This document shows positions 48,674 through 59,948 of a stretch of 64,000 nucleotides of DNA, one piece after another. Origin of the DNA: DYRB01 sp963802205. GTDB lineage: Bacteria > Pseudomonadota > Gammaproteobacteria > Chromatiales > Chromatiaceae. Position 1 is the first letter of the stretch, and each line of letters starts with the position of its first letter. Both the position numbers and the translations under genes were made by a program. The notes under the pieces are model-generated. The model worked only from the letters and a program-made list of their open reading frames with translations, did not search any database and was not told where the DNA came from. The stretch is from NCBI GenBank assembly GCA_963802205.1, contig CAWDHW010000033.1:1-64000 (forward strand), written 5' to 3'.

Positions 48674-49739
48674 TTAGCCCGACGCCTGACTGCGCAGGGC
48701 CGGTGCTGGCTGGACCAGCGGAAAAACCACCAGATGATCGGCCTCCAGCCGGATCCCGATGTCGTCGCCCAGGGCGTGCTGGTGGTGGCTCGGGACCAGG
48801 CACAGGACCTGGGTTCCACTCCCGAGCTTGAGGGTATAGAGATATTCGGCGCCGCGGAAGGCACGCCCGACTACCGTGGCCCGGCGCGGACTGGATTCGT
48901 CGTAGAGCATGTCGTCCGGGCGGATCAGGACCTCCACCGCCTGACCCGCCGGCAGGCCATGGGGCTCTGCGCCCGCCACCCGGCCCAGCTCGGTCTTCAC
49001 CCTCAGGTCGTCCACTACGGTCCCCGTGAGCAGGATCCCCTGGCCGATGAATCCCGCCACGAAGCGGTCCGCCGGTTCGTGGTAGAGCCCGAAGCCGGTC
49101 CCCCACTGATGCACCCGACCGCCGCCGAGGACGGCGATCTGGTCGGCCATGGCGAAGGCCTCGAGCTGGTCGTGGGTGACCAGGACGGCGGTGATGCCGT
49201 CGCGTTTGAGCAGGTCCCGGACCTCGCGGGCCAGGCCCTCTCGCAGCTCGGTGTCCATGCTGGAGAAGGGCTCGTCGAGCAGCAGGATCTCCGGGCGCGG
49301 GGCCATGGCCCGGGCCAGGGCGACCCGCTGCTGCATGCCGCCGGAGAGTTGGTGGGGATAGCGCCGGGCGGCTTCGGCCATGCCCACCAGTTCCAGCAGC
49401 TCCGCCACCCGGGCACGGCGCTCGGCCCTGGAGGCACCGCGCAGCCCGAAGGCGATGTTGGCCTCCACGGTCAGGTGCGGGAACAGGGCGAAGTCCTGGA
49501 AGACCATCCCCACCCGCCGCCGCTCCGGGGCCAGGGTCTGTCCTGGGGCTGAGACGCGCCTCCCCTGGAGCCAGATCTCCCCTGCGCTGACCGGCTCGAA
49601 GCCGGCGATGGCCCTCAGCAGGGTCGTCTTGCCGCAGCCGCTGGGGCCCAGCAGGCAGCCGATGGCCCCATGCTCCAGGACGAAGGAGACCTCGGCGACC
49701 ACGGGGCGGCCCCCGTAGGCGACGGTGACATCGCGGACC

Positions 49740-49756
<17 letters not shown>
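48674..49756 (-). CDS. fbpC: Iron(III) ABC transporter ATP-binding protein
   Basis: The ATPase of the ferric-iron importer, 360 residues. Walker A is GPSGCGKTT, the Q loop lies in MVFQDFALFPHLTV, the ABC signature is LSGGMQQRVALARAMA, and Walker B is ILLLDEPFSSMD. The C-terminal third is a TOBE-like regulatory domain. It overlaps the permease gene by 17 bp and closes the fbpABC operon. Confidence 0.93.
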
Positions 49757-51425
<1,669 letters not shown>

Positions 51426-51431
51426 GGCAGG

Positions 51432-52460
51432 TCACTTCCAGCCCGCCCTGTCCATCAGCTTGGTCGCCTCGGCGTTGAGCTCCCCCAGGCGGGCCAGGTT
51501 GAGGTTATCCGCCTTGAAGGTCCCCCAGGCCGCCAGGGTGTCGCCCACCGGGACCCCGGGGGCCACCGGGTACTCGCCGTTGACCTCGGCATACCAGGCC
51601 TGGGACTCGGGGGTCGCCATGAACTCCATGAGCTGGACCGCCTCGGCCTTGTGCTTGGCGGCCTTGGTCACCGCTGCGCCGCTGACGTTGACGTGGGCGC
51701 CGCGTCCGTCCTGGTTCGGCCAGAAGACCCCCATCTGCTCCGCCGCGGCCTTGTCCGCCGCGTCCGCCGAGGTCAGCATGCCCGCCAGGTAGTAGGTGTT
51801 GGCGATGGCCAGGTCGCACTGACCGGCGGCGGCGGCCTTGACCTGGTCACGGTCGCCACCCTGGGGCGGCTTGGCCAGGTTGGCCACCAGACCCTTGGCC
51901 CAGGTCTCAGTGGCCGGCTGCCCATCGGCGGCGATCAGCGAGGCAACCAGGGACTGGTTGTAGATGCTGTCGGAGCCACGCACACACACCTTGCCCTTCC
52001 ACTTCGGGTCGGCCAGGGCCTCGTAAGTGGATAGGCCGGCCGGATCGACCTTGCCCTTCACATAGAGGATGGGCCTGGCCCTCAGGGACAGCCCAAACCA
52101 GTGCCCCTCGGGGTCGCGGTAGCTCGCCGGGATGGCGGCCTCCAGGGCCGGGGAGATCACGGCTTGAGTCACCCCGGCGTCCTTGGCCCTGTGCAGGCGG
52201 CCGGCGTCCGTGGTCACCAGGAGATCTGCGGGAGAGGAGGCACCCTCGCTCTGCAGCCGGGTCAGCAGGGCGTCCTCCTTGCCAGTAACGAGATTCACCC
52301 TGATCCCAGTCTGGGCCGTGAAACGGTCGAGCAGGGGCTTGATCAAGTCCTCCTTGCGGGCGGAGTAGACGTTCACCTCGCTTGCTGCCAGGGTAACGGT
52401 GGGCAGGATGGTGACGGCGGTAAGGGCGGTGGCGAGCAGGGTACGGCTGGTTCGGGACAC
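51432..52460 (-). CDS. fbpA: Iron(III)-binding periplasmic protein
   Basis: The periplasmic receptor of the importer, 342 residues, with a signal peptide (RTSRTLLATALTAVTILPTVTLA). The mature part begins SEVNVYSARKEDLIKPLLD, and the paired iron-binding tyrosines are in AIANTYYLAG. Start: a GTG at 52460 with GGAG upstream is preferred over a TTG at 52484. It heads fbpABC, and its promoter is overlaid by a Fur-box-like sequence, so iron repression is likely. Confidence 0.93.
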   Translation of the reverse strand: MSRTSRTLLATALTAVTILPTVTLAASEVNVYSARKEDLIKPLLDRFTAQTGIRVNLVTGKEDALLTRLQSEGASSPADLLVTTDAGRLHRAKDAGVTQAVISPALEAAIPASYRDPEGHWFGLSLRARPILYVKGKVDPAGLSTYEALADPKWKGKVCVRGSDSIYNQSLVASLIAADGQPATETWAKGLVANLAKPPQGGDRDQVKAAAAGQCDLAIANTYYLAGMLTSADAADKAAAEQMGVFWPNQDGRGAHVNVSGAAVTKAAKHKAEAVQLMEFMATPESQAWYAEVNGEYPVAPGVPVGDTLAAWGTFKADNLNLARLGELNAEATKLMDRAGWK

Positions 52461-52541
52461 GACGCGGACTCCGGTGATTGGCAAGAGATCGGGGCTCGAC
52501 GGGCAGGGGCTGGACCCAGGACAGGTGGAGCCGGGACCAAT

Positions 52542-52570
52542 ACCTTAATGCGAATTGTTGCTATCTGCAA
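52542..52570 (-). promoter_or_regulatory. Promoter of fbpABC with overlapping Fur-box-like site
   Basis: On the minus strand TTGCAG (52570-52565), 17 bp, then TAAGGT (52547-52542) forms a promoter. Almost the whole spacer plus its flanks (52547-52565, AATGCGAATTGTTGCTATC on the plus strand) resembles a 19-bp Fur box. Binding there would block RNA polymerase in iron-replete cells. The leader to the fbpA GTG is about 75 nt. Confidence 0.55.
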
Positions 52571-52733
52571 CCCATTTTCCGATCTCGTTCGTCCAGGCGG
52601 GTGAGACTCGGCCGCCTTGCACCCCTGCGCAGGCGGCGCGTACCATCTGCCAGCAGGCCCAAGCGGCCGCGCCACGCGGTTGAATCACAAACTCTTTCTA
52701 GGGTCCATCTCGGGCCAGGGCAGATCCTCCGGC

Positions 52734-53984
52734 ATGATTCAGACAGCTCCGGGGCGCATTGCCCAAATCGATGTCTTGCGCGGCTTCGCCGTCCTCGGGG
52801 TCTACTGGATCGGCGTCGGGGCCTTCGGGCTACCCTATGGCGCCAACGCACTACCCACCCTGATCGGCGACCCCAGCACTCTGAATCTGGCCATCTGGGC
52901 CTCCACAGAAGTCTACATGGAGGGGGCCATGCGCGGGGTCTTCTCCATGCTCTTCGGGGCCAGCGCCCTGATCTTTCTGGACCAGGCCCGCCTGGACGCC
53001 GAGGGCGTCCCCCTGGTGGAGCGCTTCTACCGACGCAACCTGTCTCTGATGGTCTTCGGGCTGGTCCACGCCTACCTGCTGCTGTGGCCCCACGATGTCC
53101 TCTACGCCTATGGCCTGCTCGGGATGTTCATCTTCCCCCTGCGCCAGGCCCCGACCCTGGCCCTGTTCCTGGCGGGGGTCGCACTCCAGGCCGTAGCAGC
53201 GCTGGAGGTCGATTGGGGGCTGGTCCTGGGATGGCTGCGCGGCCTCCCGCCGGCACCCGAGGCAGCCCTTGCCGCCGCCGTGCCCCAGGAAAGCATGCGT
53301 TTCCTCAACTGGATGCGGATGCAGATGTTGCAGGACATCCAGACCTACAGGTCCGGGTACCTGGACATCTTCTCCGCCCAAGTCGCGGAGGTCGCCGCCC
53401 AGCAGTCCACCGTCTTCTACAAGCGCCACCTCTACGAGATCGGCGGCATGATGCTGATCGGCATGGCCCTCTACCGCTGGGGTGTGCTGTCCGGGCGGTC
53501 CCGGATGGGGCTCTATCTCGGCCTCGCCGTCCTTGGATTCGGCCTCGGCGGCTGGCTGCGCGGGGCGGACATCTATACCGCCTGGTCCGGGGGTTTCGAC
53601 CCCTTGTTTCTGGCGCAATTGAAAGAGGACGATCTCGACCTCGGCCGACTACCGGTGGCCCTGGGCCACGTCGGCCTGATCGGGCTCCTGTGCAAGTGGG
53701 GCCGGGCGGGCTGGCTGACCGGACCCCTTGCCGCCACCGGGCGGCTCGCCCTGACCAATTACCTCTCCCAGACGGTGTTCTCCATCATCCTGTTCTATGG
53801 CCTTGGGTTCGGGCTCTTCGCCACCCTGGAGCGCTGGCAACTCGCCCTGATCTGTCTGGCGGTCTGGGCCTTCCAGATTGGGTTCAGCGTCCTGTGGCTC
53901 CGGCACTACCGCTATGGGCCACTGGAATGGCTCTGGCGGTGGCTGATCTACGGCCGGGCGCAGCCGATGCGCATCGTCGGGTAG
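52734..53984 (+). CDS. DUF418 (YeiB-like) membrane protein
   Basis: A 416-residue inner-membrane protein with about ten hydrophobic segments. The N-terminal RIAQIDVLRGFAVLGVYWIG and the C-terminal FQIGFSVLWLRHYRYGPLEWLWR are typical of the DUF418/YeiB family, which is of unknown function and related to acyltransferase-3-like membrane proteins. The ATG at 52734 is chosen from the conserved start. The TAG stop lies in a GTAGGTT palindrome. It diverges from fbpA. Confidence 0.88.
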   Translation: MIQTAPGRIAQIDVLRGFAVLGVYWIGVGAFGLPYGANALPTLIGDPSTLNLAIWASTEVYMEGAMRGVFSMLFGASALIFLDQARLDAEGVPLVERFYRRNLSLMVFGLVHAYLLLWPHDVLYAYGLLGMFIFPLRQAPTLALFLAGVALQAVAALEVDWGLVLGWLRGLPPAPEAALAAAVPQESMRFLNWMRMQMLQDIQTYRSGYLDIFSAQVAEVAAQQSTVFYKRHLYEIGGMMLIGMALYRWGVLSGRSRMGLYLGLAVLGFGLGGWLRGADIYTAWSGGFDPLFLAQLKEDDLDLGRLPVALGHVGLIGLLCKWGRAGWLTGPLAATGRLALTNYLSQTVFSIILFYGLGFGLFATLERWQLALICLAVWAFQIGFSVLWLRHYRYGPLEWLWRWLIYGRAQPMRIVG

Positions 53985-54000
53985 GTTAAACGCAACCTAC
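53981..54000. repeat. Short GTAGGTT palindrome over the DUF418 stop codon
   Basis: GTAGGTT (53981-53987) and AACCTAC (53994-54000) are perfect complements around AAACGC. The TAG stop of the DUF418 gene is part of the left arm. It resembles the other GTAGG-ended palindromes of the window. Confidence 0.55.
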
Positions 54001-54061
54001 CCCCCGCCCCAGGCGTCGGGCTACTGGCATCGCTGCCCTGTCCTGACACGCTCGCTGGCCC

Positions 54062-55336
54062 CTACCCCGCCGCCAGGGCCTGCTCCACATCGGCGATGAT
54101 GTCGTCCACGTGCTCGATGCCGATGGACAACCGCACCAGATCCTCGGAGACCCCGGCCCGAACCAGTTCCGCCGGGGAGAGCTGGCGGTGGGTGGTGGTG
54201 GCCGGGTGGCAGGCCAGGGTCTTGGCGTCGCCGATGTTGACCAGGCGCACGGCGAGTTTGACGGCGTCGATGAACCGCGCCCCGGCCTCGCGACCGCCCT
54301 TGATCCCGAAGGAGAGGATGGAACTGGCCTTGCCGCCGTCCATATACTTCTGCACAAGGGGGTAGTCCGGGCTGTCCGGCAGCCCCGCGTAGCGCACCCA
54401 TTCCACCTTCGGATGGCCTTTCAGGTACTTCGCTACCAGGAGGGCGTTCTCGCAATGACGGTCCATGCGCACCGCCAGGGTCTCGATCCCCTGCAGGAGC
54501 AGAAAGCTGTTAAAGGGCGAAATCGCCGCACCCATGTTGCGCAACGGCACCACCCGGCAGCGCCCGATGTAGGCGGCAGGCCCGAGCGCCTCCGTGTAAA
54601 CCACACCGTGGTAAGAAACGTCCGGCTCGTTGAGCATGGGGAAGCGCGCCGCGTTCTCCGCCCAGGGGAACTTGCCGCTGTCCACCACGATGCCACCGAT
54701 GCTGGTCCCATGACCACCCATGTACTTGGTCAGGGCGTGGACCACGATGTCGCAGCCGTGTTCGAAGGGGCGGCACAGATAGGGCGTTGGGACCGTGTTA
54801 TCGACGATCACCGGCAAGCCGTGTGCGTGGGCTAGATCGGAGATCGCCCGCAGGTCCGCCACATTGCCCGCCGGGTTGCCGATGGACTCGCAGAAGATCG
54901 CCTTGGTCTTGCCATCGATTTGGGCGGCCATGCCGTCGATGTCATTGGGGGCGGCGAAGCGCACCTGGATGCCCAGCCGAGGCAAGGTGTGGGCGAAGAG
55001 GTTATAGGTCCCACCGTAGAGGGTCGAGACCGAAACGATGTTGTCCCCCGCCTGGGCAATGGTAAAGATGGCATAGGTGATCGCCGCCATCCCCGAGGCT
55101 AGGGCCAGTGCCCCTACCCCGCCCTCCAGAGCGGCAACCCGCTGCTCCAGGACGCTGGAGGTGGGGTTCATGATGCGGGTGTAGATATTGCCCGCCACCT
55201 TGAGGTCGAACAGGTCGGCCCCGTGCTGAGTATCGTCGAAGGCGTAAGAGGTCGTCTGATAGATGGGTGTCGCCACAGCCTTGGTGGCCGGGTCCGGGGC
55301 ATACCCGGCATGGATGAGTTGGGTCTCGATCTTCAT
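54062..55336 (-). CDS. metY: O-acetylhomoserine sulfhydrylase
   Basis: A PLP enzyme that makes homocysteine from O-acetylhomoserine and sulfide, a direct sulfide-assimilating route to methionine. The 424-residue length suits MetY rather than the shorter MetB or MetZ. Signatures are IYQTTSYAFDDTQHGADLF, NIYTRIMNPTSSVLEQRVAA, and the PLP lysine in HALTKYMGGHGTSIGG. The ATG at 55336 starts MKIETQLIHAGY. It is a single gene; I see no SAM riboswitch upstream. Confidence 0.93.
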   Translation of the reverse strand: MKIETQLIHAGYAPDPATKAVATPIYQTTSYAFDDTQHGADLFDLKVAGNIYTRIMNPTSSVLEQRVAALEGGVGALALASGMAAITYAIFTIAQAGDNIVSVSTLYGGTYNLFAHTLPRLGIQVRFAAPNDIDGMAAQIDGKTKAIFCESIGNPAGNVADLRAISDLAHAHGLPVIVDNTVPTPYLCRPFEHGCDIVVHALTKYMGGHGTSIGGIVVDSGKFPWAENAARFPMLNEPDVSYHGVVYTEALGPAAYIGRCRVVPLRNMGAAISPFNSFLLLQGIETLAVRMDRHCENALLVAKYLKGHPKVEWVRYAGLPDSPDYPLVQKYMDGGKASSILSFGIKGGREAGARFIDAVKLAVRLVNIGDAKTLACHPATTTHRQLSPAELVRAGVSEDLVRLSIGIEHVDDIIADVEQALAAG

Positions 55337-55618
55337 TGAGAGGTTTCCTGTGGTGGTTTGTCGTTGTGGTGGCGCACCCGAGGCGGGCGAGTCTGAATGG
55401 TAATGATCCCCCCTCCCCCTGTCGATGCGCCCGCCGGCGACCGGCCAGCGGCGATTTCTGTTAGATTTAGGACGCGCCCGGGGAAACTCCAGCGACACAG
55501 GGGCTTCCTACGGGGAGGAGGGCAACAGGTTGAACTTAAAGCACCCCGGACACCAGACCGAGCAGGGTGCGGGCTGATCGGGGCCACCGGCAGCCTCCCA
55601 ATAAAGAGGACCAATGAC

Positions 55619-56473
55619 ATGATCGAGATCAAGCACAGAAGGACCGGAGAGGTCATCGAGATCATCGATGCCGATACCCTGGTCGGCGCCGACCTGCGCG
55701 ACATGCGCCTGGATGGGGCGGACTTTCGCGGCGCAGACTTGAGCGGCGCCGACATGGAGTTCAGCGACCTCAATCAGGCCGATCTCAGCGAGGCCAAGCT
55801 CCACAATACCCTGCTCTTTCGCGTCCACCTCAACGGGGCCGACCTACATGGGGCCGACCTCACCGGGGCCCGCATGGGCTCCGAGCACCCCTCCCGCGCC
55901 GCCAATCTGACTTCGGCCAACCTGAGCCACGCCATCCTGCGCGGGGCGGACCTACGCAACGCCGAGGTCCGCAACGCCAACCTCCAGGGTGTGGACCTCA
56001 CCGGGGCTGACCTGCGCGGTGCCGACTTCAGTTACAGCAACCTGTGTCATGTGGTCGCCCGCAAGGCCCTATTCATCCGCACCAATCTGCGGGAGACCAA
56101 TCTTTGCGGGGCGGACCTGCGCGACTGCCACTTGAATGACGCCAATCTGGTCAAGGCGAGCATGCACGACGCCGACCTCTCCAGCGTGACCGAGGGTGGC
56201 TTCACCGTCATCAATCTGGCCAACATGGAGGGGGCGGACTTGAGCCGCACTAACCTGCGTAACGTCTCGGCCCAAGAGACCAACCTGCGCAACGCCAATC
56301 TGACGGACGCCGACCTGACCAACGCCGTCCTCGGCGGTGCCATTCTGCGCCGGGCGGATGTCACCAACGCCAACTTCCAGGGCGTGGAGCTCGCCAGCGT
56401 CACGATGGAGTTTGCCAACTTCTCTAAGGCGCTGAACGCGGCTGTCCCCAGCTACAAGCAAAACCTGCGCTAG
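55619..56473 (+). CDS. Pentapeptide-repeat protein
   Basis: A 284-residue protein made almost entirely of A(D/N)LXX-type pentapeptides from about residue 24 to 270 (for example LSGADMEFSDLNQADLSEA), which fold into a right-handed quadrilateral beta helix. The N-terminal 23 residues (MIEIKHRRTGEVIEIIDAD) are a distinct cap. No signal peptide or membrane helix is present. Such proteins bind proteins or mimic DNA (for example Qnr/MfpA), but the role here is unknown. The ATG has AGAGGA upstream. Confidence 0.92.
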   Translation: MIEIKHRRTGEVIEIIDADTLVGADLRDMRLDGADFRGADLSGADMEFSDLNQADLSEAKLHNTLLFRVHLNGADLHGADLTGARMGSEHPSRAANLTSANLSHAILRGADLRNAEVRNANLQGVDLTGADLRGADFSYSNLCHVVARKALFIRTNLRETNLCGADLRDCHLNDANLVKASMHDADLSSVTEGGFTVINLANMEGADLSRTNLRNVSAQETNLRNANLTDADLTNAVLGGAILRRADVTNANFQGVELASVTMEFANFSKALNAAVPSYKQNLR

Positions 56474-56480
56474 CCGCCGG

Positions 56481-57470
<990 letters not shown>

Positions 57471-57606
57471 GGGTCCGCTCCGGTGGGAATCCGTGGGGTG
57501 GACAAAAGGGCAACACCAAAGCCGCTGTCCGCATTCGGTGCTCGTCGGTCCATGTGCTTGGCGGGGGCCGACTTCAAGCCGGGTTGCGTAGGATCAAGCG
57601 CCATAC

Positions 57607-57933
57607 CTATTGCCCGCCCTTGAGCCCCTGATCGATCTCCACCATCAACTTGGCGCAGTCCGCCTCGCTGCCGATCCACCGAATCTTGGGATCGGCGGCG
57701 GCGGGAGACCTGGCCTTGATCCTCCCGATGGCCTCCTGTATCACAGCATCGACCTGAGCCGGCGTCAGGATGCCCCTGTCCCGTGCCGCCCCCAGCGCCA
57801 GGCAGGTTCCAGCCTGGGTCCCGACGATGAGCCCACCGCCCGCACCCATCCCTGTCCCAAAACCGAAGCCGAGGAAGCCGCCGATGGCCCCGCCGATGAG
57901 CAGAAACACGACCGCGATGATGAATGTCTTCAT
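57607..57933 (-). CDS. Small glycine-zipper membrane protein
   Basis: A 108-residue protein with an N-terminal hydrophobic, very glycine-rich segment (IAVVFLLIGGAIGGFLGFGF, then GTGMGAGGGL), a glycine zipper likely to oligomerise in the membrane. A short soluble domain follows (LTPAQVDAVIQEAIGRIKAR). The ATG at 57933 is chosen. I do not recognise the family. It is first on the left of a run of three small membrane proteins on the same strand. Confidence 0.75.
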   Translation of the reverse strand: MKTFIIAVVFLLIGGAIGGFLGFGFGTGMGAGGGLIVGTQAGTCLALGAARDRGILTPAQVDAVIQEAIGRIKARSPAAADPKIRWIGSEADCAKLMVEIDQGLKGGQ

Positions 57934-57994
57934 GGATGTTCTCCGGATAGAGTTGCTGGGCAAGGCGCCAGAGACAGGGCGACACCTGGGGACA

Positions 57995-58210
57995 TCAGTC
58001 GAGCCCGACCCGCTCCGCCGCCGACTTGGTGTTCATCCCGAGCAGGGAATACAGGGGACAGATCCCGGCGATGCCGGTGATGAGCAGGATGACCCCGATC
58101 CATCCGATGGGGTGCTGGAGGGCAAAGAAGACGTTGCCGATCAGTAAGACCCCCAGAATGATGCGGATGAGGCGGTCGGCTTTGCCGACGTTGTGTTTGA
58201 GCAGATCCAT
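57995..58210 (-). CDS. DUF2892 (YgaP-type) small membrane protein
   Basis: A 71-residue protein with two transmembrane helices. The signature NVGKADRLIRIILGVLLIG, then GWIGVILLITGIAGICPLYS with a conserved Cys, matches the DUF2892 inner-membrane family, which can stand alone or be fused to rhodanese (YgaP). A role in sulfur or cyanide-related sulfane transfer has been suggested for fused forms. The ATG at 58210 is the best start. Confidence 0.88.
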   Translation of the reverse strand: MDLLKHNVGKADRLIRIILGVLLIGNVFFALQHPIGWIGVILLITGIAGICPLYSLLGMNTKSAAERVGLD

Positions 58211-58272
58211 GACGAACTCCTGAATATTGTGATAAATGGCCCCACTGCCCGGGACCCAGGACCGGGCGGAGG

Positions 58273-58527
58273 TCAACCCCGCTTGAGGAGACCAACCGCG
58301 AATAGCAGCACGGCCGCACCGGCGACAGAGGTGACCAGAGACCCCACCAGTCCGCCACCGGCACTGATGCCAAGCACGCCGAAGAGGTAGCCGCCGATCA
58401 CGGCACCGACGATTCCGACGATGATGTTGCCGAGCAGGCCGAAGCCGCCGCCGCGCATGAGTAGGCCGGCAAGCCAGCCAGCTACGGCGCCGATCGCAAG
58501 GAAGATGACCAGAGCTTGAATGTCCAT
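58273..58527 (-). CDS. GlsB/YeaQ/YmgE family small membrane protein
   Basis: An 84-residue protein with three hydrophobic helices and the family pattern AVAGWLAGLLMRGGGFGLLG NIIVGIVGAVIGGYLF (split by a space). It is often called transglycosylase-associated; members respond to envelope or general stress, and the mechanism is unknown. It appears first in the short same-strand run with DUF2892 and the glycine-zipper protein. Confidence 0.88.
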   Translation of the reverse strand: MDIQALVIFLAIGAVAGWLAGLLMRGGGFGLLGNIIVGIVGAVIGGYLFGVLGISAGGGLVGSLVTSVAGAAVLLFAVGLLKRG

Positions 58528-59033
58528 GCAGTACCTCCGAAGGTCTAGACTAGGCGCAGAAACGCGTCCGCCAGGATTCTCGCACAGGGGCCCGCCAACC
58601 TGTCCACCGGATTCCCCGGACAGACCCTAGGTTCAATGTAGATTCGGCGCGACGAGCAGGCTTTGGATCGGATCGCCGTCCATCCCCTGCACCAGTAATC
58701 GCCCAGCGACATAGACGTACCGGCTGACTTTACCAAGGACCGACAGAAACCCCTGCTCCAGTGCCATTTCGGACGCTGGACAGGCCATCCTGGTGCCGGG
58801 CGTGGCCTGCCTGGCGGGGATAAGGGGCCGGCATGTTCGGAGCCTTGTTGGGCATTTGCGCCAGGCGCAGCGGAAAACTCCCGCCAGTGCCCGAAGGGGT
58901 ACCACCCTGGTCTTGCGTCCGGAGTCCCGCGCCTTTGCACGCGATGCGGTGCGCTGCGCACGCGCGGGAAAGACCCTATATACTCGCGAACTTTCTTGAC
59001 ACTGGCGGTCTAGGGGCTAGGGGAGAACTGACG
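58528..59033. other. Intergenic region before glyQ
   Basis: This 506-bp region contains a TATACT (58977-58982) and a TTGACA (58996-59001), neither with a proper partner hexamer, so the glyQ promoter stays undefined. A 44-codon minus-strand frame (58633-58767) is too weakly supported to call. Confidence 0.4.
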
Positions 59034-59942
59034 TTGGCGAGTGAAGACGGCGACATATGCACGTTTCAGGGGCTGATCTTTGCCCTGGAACGTTATTGGG
59101 CCGAGCAGGGGTGCGTGGTCCTGCAACCCCTGGACATGGAGGTGGGGGCCGGGACCTTTCACCCGGCGACCTTCCTGCGCTCCATCGGTCCCGAGCCGTG
59201 GCGGGCGGCCTATGTCCAGCCATCCAGGCGCCCCACGGACGGGCGCTATGGCGAAAACCCCAACCGGCTCCAGCATTACTACCAATACCAGGTCGTCCTA
59301 AAGCCTTCCCCGGCAGACATCCAGGACCTCTACCTGAATTCTCTGCGCGCCTTGGGCCTGGACCCATTGGTACACGACATCCGCTTCGTCGAGGACAACT
59401 GGGAGTCGCCGACCCTGGGCGCCTGGGGCCTGGGCTGGGAGGTCTGGCTCAATGGCATGGAGGTGACCCAGTTCACTTATTTCCAGCAGGTAGGCGGGCT
59501 CGACTGCCGGCCGGTCACGGGCGAAATCACCTATGGCCTGGAACGCATCGCCATGTACCTGCAAGGGGTGGAGAGCGTCTACGACCTGATTTGGGCCAGG
59601 TCTCCTGGCGGCGATGTCACCTATGGCGACGTCTACCACCAGAACGAGGTGGAGCAGTCTACATACAACTTCGAGTACGCGGACGTGGCGGCCCTGTTCG
59701 CCCAGTTCGACACCTGCGAGCGCGTGAGTCAGGCCCTCATCGGGCAGGGGTTGCCCCTGCCCGCCTATGAGCAGGTCCTGAAGGCGTCCCACACCTTTAA
59801 TCTGCTCGATGCCCGCAGCGCCATCTCGGTCACCGAGCGGCAGCGGTTCATCCTGCGGGTGCGCACCCTGGCCCGGGCCGTCGCCCAGGCCTACTACGAC
59901 CGGCGCGCCGCGCTCGATTTCCCCATGTTGAAGAAGGGTTGA
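59034..59942 (+). CDS. glyQ: Glycyl-tRNA synthetase alpha subunit
   Basis: The catalytic subunit of the alpha2beta2 bacterial enzyme that charges tRNA-Gly. It contains TFQGLIFALERYWAEQGCVV near the start, LQPLDMEVGAGTFHPATFL, and class II signature regions around VAYVQPSRRPTDGRYGENPN (first residue approximate). The start is TTG at 59034, preceded by a strong GGGGAGAA ribosome-binding site; it gives 302 residues against 303 in E. coli. glyS follows after 6 bp. Confidence 0.96.
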   Translation: MASEDGDICTFQGLIFALERYWAEQGCVVLQPLDMEVGAGTFHPATFLRSIGPEPWRAAYVQPSRRPTDGRYGENPNRLQHYYQYQVVLKPSPADIQDLYLNSLRALGLDPLVHDIRFVEDNWESPTLGAWGLGWEVWLNGMEVTQFTYFQQVGGLDCRPVTGEITYGLERIAMYLQGVESVYDLIWARSPGGDVTYGDVYHQNEVEQSTYNFEYADVAALFAQFDTCERVSQALIGQGLPLPAYEQVLKASHTFNLLDARSAISVTERQRFILRVRTLARAVAQAYYDRRAALDFPMLKKG

Positions 59943-59948
59943 GGACTC

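Noticed and set aside
55337..55618. SAM-responsive riboswitch before metY
   Set aside because: I looked for the conserved stems of SAM riboswitch classes and saw none; the leader is short and lacks a terminator/antiterminator pair.
58633..58767. 44-codon minus-strand frame (MALEQGFLSVLGKVSRYVYV start)
   Set aside because: The translation looks slightly protein-like, but there is no ribosome-binding site, family match or conserved neighbour to support it.
58996..59001. TTGACA upstream of glyQ as a promoter
   Set aside because: A start at the right distance would fall inside the ribosome-binding site of glyQ, and no -10 is present.
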